Part shown: piece after piece, positions 5,847-11,490 of the stretch
How the letters are laid out: each line of letters starts with the position of its first letter
Numbering within the stretch: the stretch's first letter is position 1
Assembly: GCA_913054215.1 (NCBI GenBank)
Contig: CAJXJE010000007.1
Span: forward strand, 1-11,490
DNA length: 11,490 bases
Reading direction: 5' to 3'
Source of the DNA: an uncultured Candidatus Peregrinibacteria bacterium
GTDB taxonomy: Bacteria > Patescibacteriota > Gracilibacteria > Peribacterales > Peribacteraceae
Notes under the pieces: model-generated
Told to the model about the DNA's origin: nothing
Database searches by the model: none
What the model saw: the letters and a program-made list of their open reading frames with translations, nothing else
Made by a program: the position numbers and the translations under genes

Positions 5847-6824
5847 TTATTTTCCCTGTAGTACTTCAATCAATAGGATTTCCGGCCAAGCAAAAAGGCG
5901 TGTTCTTGCAGTGCTTTCGCCGATTCCACGGGTAATAGCAAGTGTGCGGTCGTTTTCTAGAGGAAAGAGCCCTTGGTCAAACTGCTGTCCTAGGCTGGTA
6001 GGGAGGTTTGGAATAGGTCCAAGTCCTGGTAGGCGCATTTGTCCTCCATGCGTATGTCCGGATACTATGAGGTGAGCTGCCGTGCTCTCCTCGGTATCAA
6101 TCACACTGGGGTTATGGGAGAGTAAGATGGTAAATGCATCGCTAGGGATACCACTGAGACTCTGTGAAAGATCATGGTGACCGGTCCAAAGATCATCGAT
6201 GCCAGCAATGGCAACTGTTGTATTGGGCAAAGACAAGATCGTATGTTCATTGCGCAGCACTGTTATACCAAACTCCTCGAGTGTTTGCGTAATGTTCTCT
6301 CCACGGTTAGTACCGGAGTAGCGTTTCCCGGTGAGTGACTGGTATTGTCCAACGTCATGGTTTCCTAGTACAGCAAATGTACCAAGTGAGGAGTTGATAT
6401 CTCCAAGTGGCAACAGTTCTCTGGGGTCTGCAGATCGAGTGAAGACAAAATCACCTGGCAGAAGTACCAGATCTGGTAGGAGGCTATTTATTCTTGTCAC
6501 GACTCTTCGTAAAAATGCTTCCCCTTTATAGGGGCCGACATGCGCGTCAGAGATAACAGCGATTTTCATGGGTTCTGCTTTGGGATGGGTCACCTGCACG
6601 CGTGTGACAACAATAATCTGTGGTTCGATAAACGCGGCGTAGGTCATACTCAAAAATCCCAGAAATCCGAGCACACCCAAAGACCCAATGAGTAGCTTTT
6701 GCAGACCTCGATCACTATGTCGTTTAGCCCAGATCGTGCATGCTATCCCTCCACACAGCGTAAACGCCATGATTAAAATAATCAGAAGATCCCAGACGAA
6801 AATGTCAGAGTTCAATAAAAACAT
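5847..6824 (-). CDS. Membrane-anchored metallophosphoesterase (YkuE/YaeI-like)
   Basis: A dinuclear-metal phosphoesterase of 325 residues. The N-terminus has two hydrophobic helices (about 9-33 and 43-65). The calcineurin-like domain starts at MKIAVISDAHVG (86-97) with metal ligands D93 and H95, then PGDFV (D125), LGNHD (N155, H156), LLSHNP (H237) and SGHTHGGQ (H257, H259). The full motif set is present, so it should be active. Relatives YkuE and YaeI share this two-part plan; YaeI is reported to act on phospholipid-type substrates, but the substrate here is inferred at best. The ATG at 6824 is preceded by a stop and repeat DNA without a Shine-Dalgarno. It lies 48 bp downstream of uvrA on the same strand and is probably co-transcribed with it. 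Confidence 0.9.
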   Translation of the reverse strand: MFLLNSDIFVWDLLIILIMAFTLCGGIACTIWAKRHSDRGLQKLLIGSLGVLGFLGFLSMTYAAFIEPQIIVVTRVQVTHPKAEPMKIAVISDAHVGPYKGEAFLRRVVTRINSLLPDLVLLPGDFVFTRSADPRELLPLGDINSSLGTFAVLGNHDVGQYQSLTGKRYSGTNRGENITQTLEEFGITVLRNEHTILSLPNTTVAIAGIDDLWTGHHDLSQSLSGIPSDAFTILLSHNPSVIDTEESTAAHLIVSGHTHGGQMRLPGLGPIPNLPTSLGQQFDQGLFPLENDRTLAITRGIGESTARTRLFAWPEILLIEVLQGK

Positions 6825-6827
6825 TCA

Positions 6828-6906
6828 AACGGAAAGTGGAAAGTGGAAAATGATCTGGACCATAGTGTAGCGTTATTTTCCGTTTTCCGTTTTCCGTTTT
6901 CCGTTC
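6828..6906. repeat. GGAAA-type inverted repeat element B spanning the end of uvrA
   Basis: The left arm (6828-6850) carries AACGGAAAGTG followed by GGAAAGTGGAAAA units. After a spacer of about 25 bp, the right arm holds four perfect tandem copies of TTTTCCG (6876-6903). Arms are GGAAA on the left and TTTCC on the right, as in element A, and could pair imperfectly. The right arm lies inside uvrA and encodes its last ten residues; the left arm lies in the gap before the metallophosphoesterase start. Confidence 0.8.
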
Positions 6907-9800
6907 TTTAAGACTTTCTTCAAATAGTCTCCGGTAAAACTACCCTTGGTATTGGCGACCTCTTCGGGTGTTCCTTCTGCAATAATTTTTCCACCACCAC
7001 TTCCACCCTCAGGGCCGATATCAATAACGTGGTCCACAGATTTTACTACATCAAGGTTGTGTTCAATAACCAACACAGTGTTTCCCTTATCGACAAGCCG
7101 TTGCAACACATCAAGCAGCTTTTGAATATCGTCAAAATGCAGTCCTGTTGTGGGTTCATCCAAAATATAAAAAGTTTTTCCTGTTGCGCGTTTCGTGAGC
7201 TCCGTCGCTAGTTTGACACGTTGTGCTTCTCCACCAGAGAGGGTGGTGGCACTTTGTCCTAAGTGAATGTACCCGAGTCCTACATCTTGCAGAGTTTGTA
7301 GTTTCTTTTTGACCGAAGGAATCGCATCAAAGAATTTGAGTGATTCATTAATCGTCATCTCCAGCACATCAGCGATCGTCTTTCCTTTGTAGGTAATTTC
7401 GAGAGTCTCTCTGTTATACCGGCGAGCTTTACAGGCTTCGCAGGTGACAAATACATCCGGGAGAAAGTGCATTTCTATACGCTTGAGTCCATCTCCTTCA
7501 CATTCTTCGCAGCGTCCACCTTTGACATTAAAACTAAAGCGACCTGCCTTGTATCCACGGAGCTTAGCTTCCGGTGATGCTGCAAACATATCGCGAACAT
7601 CCGTAAACACTCCGGTGTACGTAGCAGGATTACTGCGTGGTGTTCTTCCGATAGGGGATTGGTCGATAACAATCGCTTTATCCAACGCTTCAAGTCCAGT
7701 GATGTTTCCGACATTCTGCGGTTTGGATTTGGCTTTATTCAACATTCTCTGTAGCTCCGGCCCGAGTATTCCATGAATCAAACTAGATTTACCAGAACCA
7801 GAAACCCCCGTAACCCCAATGAAGGTTCCCAGAGGAATGGAAACATCAATGTGTTGCAGATTGTGATGATGTGCATCTGTAATATTAATAGTCTTTCCGT
7901 TTCCCTTACGTCGCTTATCAGGAATAGGAATCGATTTCTTTCCACTTAAGTATTGTCCGGTGACAGATTTAGGATTTTTGATCAGCTCAGCAGGCGTACC
8001 ATGTGCAACAATAGAGCCACCGTACTTACCAGCACCTGGGCCGATTTCTAGAAGGTAGTCGGCAGATTGAATAGTTTCTTCATCATGCTCAACAACTATT
8101 ACAGTATTACCGAGGTCGCGGAGATTATTGAGCGTAGCAATGAGCCGCGCGTTATCCCGTTGGTGCAGCCCGATACTAGGTTCATCCAAGACATAGAGTA
8201 CTCCTTGCAATGCAGAACCAATTTGTGTTGCGAGTCTGATACGTTGTGCTTCTCCACCGGACAGTGTTGCTGCACTTCGTGAGAGTGTGAGGTAGGTGAG
8301 TCCTACATTTTCGAGGAACGATAATCTACAGATCACTTCCTTGAGTACTTTTTTGACGATGGTGTACTCGTACTGTGTCAGTACGTTGATATCCTTCATA
8401 GGCACATCACCTTTGATGCGGTCATCTTTGGGTGTGAGAGCTACAAAGAATTGCTTTGCCTCATCAATACTCATATCGGTTGCATCGACAATGTTCATGT
8501 GCCCTACTTTCACAGCAAGGATTTCTTTCTTTAGACGACGCCCCTTACAGTCGTTGCACGGGAGCTCCAGCATGTAGCCTTCTATTTGACTACGCATGTA
8601 GCTACTGTCGGTTTCTCGGTGACGACGTTCAAGATTCGGAACCACTCCTTCATATGTTGTTTGATATTCTCCTTCAAATTTATTGGAGTCCCAACTCACA
8701 CTCAATTCCTCATCACATCCATTCAAAATAAGCTCGCGGGTTTCTTCTGGAAGCTTGTTCCACGGCTTGTGGAGATCAATGTTTTTCTTCTTAGCCAGCG
8801 CCTCAAGTATTTTCATCATAAAGCCCATGCGGCTAGCGGACGTTGCCCACGGATGAATAGCACCTTCGGCAATCGAAAGTTTAATGTTTGGTATAATACT
8901 GGATTCTTCTACTTGTAAAATAGAACCAAGCCCATGACAGGTTTCACACGCTCCATGTGGGGAGTTAAAGGAGAAGCTGCGCGGTTCGATAACGGGAATG
9001 GTGCATTCGGGGTGCTTGTGACAGACGTAGTCTTCAGAAAACTGATGGATATCATTGGTATCTGCATTCATCACCATCATGAGTCCACTACCTTTTTTGA
9101 GTGCAAGTTCCACAGAATCTGCAAGACGTGTGCGGTTGGGATTCGTGTCACCATCTTTTGGTTCAAGATCGCGTATGATCATACGGTCGACCACGATTTC
9201 GATATCGTGTGATTTCTTTGGATCCAACTCCACTTCCTCGTCGACAGTGACAATATCTCCATCAATGCGCATACGAACGAATCCTTCTCGACGAATAGAA
9301 TCAATAATCTTTACGTGTTGCCCTTTTCTCCCTCGTATCATTGGTGCTAGGAGGAAAATCTTCATGCCATCTTCCATATCAGCAATAATATCGACAATTT
9401 GACTGGAGGTTTGCTTGGTGAGTTCTCCATTGCAGTCTGGGCAGTGCACATGGCCCGTTTTTGCCCACAAAAGACGCATGTAATCGTAGATTTCCGTCAC
9501 GGTTCCAACGGTAGAACGTGGATTCCTGGGTGCAGTCTTTTGATCGATAGAGATCGCAGGGCTCAAGCCCTCAATACTATCGACTTCTGGCTTTTCCATT
9601 TGCGAGATGAATTGGCGAGCGTATGCAGAAAGGGATTCTACGTATCGGCGTTGTCCTTCGGCGAAAATGGTATCAAACGCAAGAGAGGACTTACCAGAGC
9701 CTGAAAGCCCGGTCACGACCGTCAGTTTATTGCGAGGGATTTCTACGTCTATACCCTTCAGATTATGCATTCTGGCGCCTTTTACGATTATTTTTTCCAT
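6873..9800 (-). CDS. uvrA: UvrA, excinuclease ABC subunit A
   Basis: UvrA is the damage-sensing ATPase of nucleotide excision repair; it loads UvrB onto lesions. The 975-residue protein has both ABC modules: Walker A GLSGSGKSS at 31-39 and GVSGSGKSS at 665-673, signatures LSGGEAQR at 513-520 and 854-861, and Walker B LYVLDEP (535-541) and FYILDEP (877-883). Zinc-type cysteine pairs lie at 120/123, 260/266, 285/288, 415/418, 764/767 and 787/790. The 260-266 pair is CHKHPEC, wider than the usual CxxC. The conserved fold ends near YLKKVLK (959-965), and the final NGKRKTENGK is encoded by a TTTTCCG tandem repeat, so it is probably neutral. The length is slightly above the usual 940 or so. The ATG at 9800 begins a canonical start (MEKIIVKGARMHNLK). 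No SOS box was found. Confidence 0.98.
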   Translation of the reverse strand: MEKIIVKGARMHNLKGIDVEIPRNKLTVVTGLSGSGKSSLAFDTIFAEGQRRYVESLSAYARQFISQMEKPEVDSIEGLSPAISIDQKTAPRNPRSTVGTVTEIYDYMRLLWAKTGHVHCPDCNGELTKQTSSQIVDIIADMEDGMKIFLLAPMIRGRKGQHVKIIDSIRREGFVRMRIDGDIVTVDEEVELDPKKSHDIEIVVDRMIIRDLEPKDGDTNPNRTRLADSVELALKKGSGLMMVMNADTNDIHQFSEDYVCHKHPECTIPVIEPRSFSFNSPHGACETCHGLGSILQVEESSIIPNIKLSIAEGAIHPWATSASRMGFMMKILEALAKKKNIDLHKPWNKLPEETRELILNGCDEELSVSWDSNKFEGEYQTTYEGVVPNLERRHRETDSSYMRSQIEGYMLELPCNDCKGRRLKKEILAVKVGHMNIVDATDMSIDEAKQFFVALTPKDDRIKGDVPMKDINVLTQYEYTIVKKVLKEVICRLSFLENVGLTYLTLSRSAATLSGGEAQRIRLATQIGSALQGVLYVLDEPSIGLHQRDNARLIATLNNLRDLGNTVIVVEHDEETIQSADYLLEIGPGAGKYGGSIVAHGTPAELIKNPKSVTGQYLSGKKSIPIPDKRRKGNGKTINITDAHHHNLQHIDVSIPLGTFIGVTGVSGSGKSSLIHGILGPELQRMLNKAKSKPQNVGNITGLEALDKAIVIDQSPIGRTPRSNPATYTGVFTDVRDMFAASPEAKLRGYKAGRFSFNVKGGRCEECEGDGLKRIEMHFLPDVFVTCEACKARRYNRETLEITYKGKTIADVLEMTINESLKFFDAIPSVKKKLQTLQDVGLGYIHLGQSATTLSGGEAQRVKLATELTKRATGKTFYILDEPTTGLHFDDIQKLLDVLQRLVDKGNTVLVIEHNLDVVKSVDHVIDIGPEGGSGGGKIIAEGTPEEVANTKGSFTGDYLKKVLKNGKRKTENGK

Positions 9801-9819
9801 ACAAAAATGTGATATATAT

Positions 9820-9847
9820 AAAAAAGCCGTCCGTTTGGGGGACCGCT
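9820..9847 (-). terminator. Terminator-like hairpin in the uvrA leader
   Basis: Read on the minus strand, AGCGGTCC (9847-9840), loop CCCAAAC, then GGACGGCT (9832-9825) pair with a single G-G mismatch and are followed by a T run (9824-9820). This is a standard intrinsic-terminator layout pointing into uvrA, 20 bp upstream of its start. There is no minus-strand gene end just upstream, so it may be an attenuator for uvrA or the end of a small or antisense RNA. Confidence 0.5.
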
Positions 9848-9905
9848 CCGACAGCTAAGTTTAGCAAGAAAAACACCTTCTGTCTAGGGTAAGAGAGTGA
9901 ATATG

Positions 9906-9911
9906 TATACT
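9906..9911 (+). promoter_or_regulatory. -10 box TATACT for a leaderless GNAT transcript
   Basis: TATACT ends seven bases before the GNAT ATG at 9919, the same spacing seen at 1267-1280. Transcription should start at or next to the ATG, and no Shine-Dalgarno is present. A convincing -35 is not visible. Confidence 0.5.
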
Positions 9912-9918
9912 AGTACTG

Positions 9919-10473
9919 ATGGATATATCCCTCGATACAACGCTAGAGACTGAGAGATGCACGCTGAGATGTGTTTCAGATGCTGATGTGGAATGCGTAT
10001 GGACAGCCTCAAGAGTTCCTGGTTTTACTGATGGGATGACGTGGGATCCTGCTGAGACAAAAGAGGAAATTATAGAAATAACGAAGCAATGCATCGAGCG
10101 ATGGAAACATGAGGATGATTTCTGCTTCTCTCTTTGCCTGCAAGAATCTGGTGAATGCATAGGTCGTATAGTTATACGCAAGAAAGAAGGAGATGGTCTG
10201 TGGAATATTGGTTACTGGATGCATCATGATTTTCAAGGCAAGGGCTATATGACAGAGGCAGTCCTCGCAATTGTTGAATGGGGGTTTACCGTATTGCAGG
10301 CGCAGACAATTACCAGTGAGCATGCATCATGGAACGAAGCGAGCGGCAAGGTCCTTCTACGAGCGGGATTTACACATATTGGGCATCTACCCTGTGGTTT
10401 TATAAAGCATGGGAAAGAAATTCCTGAGGAGGAATATGCTATGGCAAGAGAACAATGGGGTGAAAAATTATGA
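9919..10473 (+). CDS. GNAT-family N-acetyltransferase (RimJ/RimL-like)
   Basis: A soluble acetyl-CoA-dependent acetyltransferase of 184 residues. It begins with the family pattern LETERCTLRCVSDADVE (9-25). The acetyl-CoA pyrophosphate-binding loop is HHDFQGKGYMTEAV, with Q106, G107 and G109 fitting the Q/RxxGxG/A rule, and the late helix NEASGKVLLRAGF (139-151) is typical of the RimJ/RimL branch. That branch acetylates protein N-termini, but also antibiotics and small molecules, so the substrate is open. The start ATG at 9919 fits a leaderless promoter. The gene diverges from uvrA, and its TGA overlaps the stop of the small coiled-coil gene on the other strand. Confidence 0.9.
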   Translation: MDISLDTTLETERCTLRCVSDADVECVWTASRVPGFTDGMTWDPAETKEEIIEITKQCIERWKHEDDFCFSLCLQESGECIGRIVIRKKEGDGLWNIGYWMHHDFQGKGYMTEAVLAIVEWGFTVLQAQTITSEHASWNEASGKVLLRAGFTHIGHLPCGFIKHGKEIPEEEYAMAREQWGEKL

Positions 10474-10719
10474 TTGCAGTTGTAGTTTCTTTTCGATACG
10501 ACTGATGCGTTTGGGTAGAAATTCAAGTTCTATGTCATCAAGGCGCCCGTCTATGTTTCCTAATGCCGTACTTTGCCAGACCAATTTTTGGTCAATACCA
10601 TCTAATCGAACATCAATACTATCGATACGCGTATGTACCTTTCGAAATTCCTTTCGAAATTCACCTGCATGTACTTGCATCTGATTGATTACATCGATGA
10701 GGGTAATGTCGTTTGTCAT
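10468..10719 (-). CDS. Small coiled-coil protein of unknown function
   Basis: An 83-residue, highly charged protein with no family I recognise. After a short start (MTNDITLIDVINQM), hydrophobic residues fall in heptad-like spacing through repeated R-I/L-D-x-I/L units (RIDSIDVRLDGID, then NIDGRLDDIE and RISRIEKKL), indicating a long coiled coil that probably oligomerises. It has no membrane segment or signal peptide. Its TAA stop and the GNAT TGA overlap in the six bases TTATGA (10468-10473). A weak -10 (TATTCT, 10734-10729) lies nine bases before the ATG, again without a Shine-Dalgarno. The heptad pattern argues that it is real. Confidence 0.65.
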   Translation of the reverse strand: MTNDITLIDVINQMQVHAGEFRKEFRKVHTRIDSIDVRLDGIDQKLVWQSTALGNIDGRLDDIELEFLPKRISRIEKKLQLQS

Positions 10720-10861
10720 GGGTCGTAAAGAATAAATGATCTATGGCCAATGAACAATGATCAAAATATCTCTCATACATATAGATTCGATCATTTCGCT
10801 TGCATAAGGGCAATAACCAGTTCCAAAATGTTATGGAACCACTCCAGAAACTTCCAAATCT

Positions 10862-10890
10862 TCTACAAACTACACACTACAAACTATAAA
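10862..10890 (+). promoter_or_regulatory. Promoter for riboflavin synthase inside a repetitive tract
   Basis: TCTACA (10862-10867) and TATAAA (10885-10890) are separated by exactly 17 bp. The expected transcription start falls on or within a base or two of the GTG at 10899, so the message would be leaderless. Both boxes lie in or beside the ACAAACTA-type repeat. Confidence 0.5.
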
Positions 10891-10893
10891 CTA
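10864..10893. repeat. ACAAACTA-type low-complexity direct repeat
   Basis: CTACAAACTA occurs at 10864-10873 and again at 10878-10887, with partial units CACACTA and TAAACTA around it. The tract ends five bases before the ribE start and forms the ribE promoter spacer. Confidence 0.7.
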
Positions 10894-10898
10894 GCCCT

Positions 10899-11480
10899 GT
10901 GTTTACCGGTATCATTGAAGCAACGGCTCCACTACTAGCCAAAACGGATCACCAGCTGATTATTGCCCGTCCAGAGTCTTTTGCAGACTTTCTGATAGGG
11001 GCAAGCATTGCGGTATCTGGCGTATGCCTTTCGATTACCTCTTTTGATGAGCGGTCCATGACCTTTGATGTAGTAGAAGAAACCTGGAAAAAGTCGAAGC
11101 TCGGATCTCTTGAAGTAGGGGATCTCGTTAACCTTGAACAAGCGTGTTTGGCAGACACACGTCTCGATGGGCATGTTGTGCAGGGGCATTGCGAAGGAGT
11201 GGGAGAGTGTATTTCCTGTGAGGATGGTGTTTTACTTTTGACAGCACCTGAAGAGTTGAATAAATTTTTTGTACAAAAGGGATCCATAGCCTTAGATGGA
11301 GTGTCACTGACGATTGCAGATAGGAAGGATGGTACTATCAGTATTGCTCTTGTTCCGCTCACGTTAGAGAATACAACTCTCGGATCTCTACCAACCGGTG
11401 ATCCTATCAATATAGAAACCGATACAGTCGGACGTTATCTTTACGCTTTCACTCATGAAGAAACTGCCCTCCAAAAATGA
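10899..11480 (+). CDS. ribE: Riboflavin synthase, alpha chain
   Basis: This enzyme joins two molecules of 6,7-dimethyl-8-ribityllumazine to give riboflavin and the pyrimidinedione, the last step of riboflavin synthesis. The 193-residue protein has the canonical start MFTGIIE and two lumazine-binding repeats: repeat 1 with GASIAVSGVCLSIT (34-47) and repeat 2 with LDGHVVQGHCEGVG (89-102), KGSIALDGVSLTI (127-139) and NIETDTVGRY (171-180). Length is normal for the family. The start codon is GTG, fixed by the MFTGIIE signature; no Shine-Dalgarno is present and a promoter lies eight bases upstream. The stop TGA overlaps a possible downstream ATG, suggesting an operon with other rib genes. The symbol ribE follows the E. 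coli-independent usage; ribC is the E. coli name. Confidence 0.96.
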   Translation: MFTGIIEATAPLLAKTDHQLIIARPESFADFLIGASIAVSGVCLSITSFDERSMTFDVVEETWKKSKLGSLEVGDLVNLEQACLADTRLDGHVVQGHCEGVGECISCEDGVLLLTAPEELNKFFVQKGSIALDGVSLTIADRKDGTISIALVPLTLENTTLGSLPTGDPINIETDTVGRYLYAFTHEETALQK

Positions 11481-11490
11481 TATTCAAGAA
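11477..11490 (+). CDS. Start of a possible next gene (cut by window edge)
   Basis: An ATG at 11477 overlaps the riboflavin synthase stop as ATGA and opens a frame reading MIFK before the window ends. In many bacteria the alpha chain is followed by ribBA or ribH, so a coupled riboflavin gene is plausible. Four codons cannot identify it. Confidence 0.3.

Larger units (their letters stand above)
10720..10898. other. Divergent spacer upstream of riboflavin synthase
   Basis: No gene is visible. It holds ATGATC at 10736-10741 and 10757-10762 and the inverted GATCAT at 10789-10794, a 6-bp hairpin GTTCCA/TGGAAC (10820-10825 with 10834-10839) without a T run, and a CTACAAACTA tract next to the ribE start. 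I searched by eye for the FMN riboswitch core and did not see it. Confidence 0.5.

Noticed and set aside
7029..9892. Plus-strand ORFs opposite uvrA
   Set aside because: They are shadows of a highly conserved minus-strand gene and show no recognisable protein features.
9801..9918. SOS (LexA) operator for uvrA
   Set aside because: CTGT and ACAG half-sites at the right spacing, or a GAAC-N4-GTTC box, are not present between uvrA and the GNAT gene.
10720..10898. FMN riboswitch ahead of riboflavin synthase
   Set aside because: None of the conserved RFN core blocks could be found by eye, and the spacer is dominated by AT-rich and ACAAACTA repeat sequence.

Overview
This window is most likely from an uncultured bacterium, and a streamlined candidate-phylum (CPR/Patescibacteria-type) lineage is my best guess. 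The basis is indirect: densely packed genes with 6-bp convergent overlaps, almost no Shine-Dalgarno sequences, several -10 boxes only 7-8 nt before a start codon, divergent versions of household genes, and repetitive tracts running into genes. The standard bacterial code fits, because TAA, TAG and TGA all end recognisable genes. No ribosomal marker is present, so the taxonomy is inference.

Layout from left to right. Bases 3-1199 (minus) hold a gene cut by the window edge: about 270 unrecognised residues followed by a PdxT-like class I glutamine amidotransferase domain. A 142-bp divergent spacer with a strong extended -10 box and nested mini-ORFs follows. Next is the standout gene, 1342-4620 (plus): one uninterrupted 1092-residue reading frame that joins a RelA/SpoT-homologue (intact HD hydrolase, eroded synthetase, TGS-like, ACT-like) to about 14 membrane segments, the last ten resembling an EamA/DMT-type transporter. 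It converges on a Nudix hydrolase (minus), which diverges from a thioredoxin/peroxiredoxin-like gene (plus) across a repeat-filled spacer carrying a palindromic promoter. A convergent hairpin separates that gene from a two-gene minus-strand unit, uvrA followed by a membrane-anchored metallophosphoesterase. Divergent from uvrA is a GNAT acetyltransferase (plus), which overlaps tail-to-tail with a small coiled-coil protein (minus). The right edge carries riboflavin synthase alpha chain (plus) with the first codons of a possible next gene overlapping its stop.

The genes do not form one pathway. Nucleotide handling and stress are recurring themes (alarmone hydrolase, Nudix, UvrA repair, thiol redox), and the riboflavin gene probably begins a separate cofactor operon.

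The most notable points are the RelA/SpoT-transporter fusion with an apparently dead synthetase, its leader with nested small ORFs, the PdxT-like domain on an unknown N-terminal half, and a family of GGAAA/GAAAA-type repeats that form inverted arms between genes and encode the last ten residues of UvrA and an internal segment of the Nudix protein.
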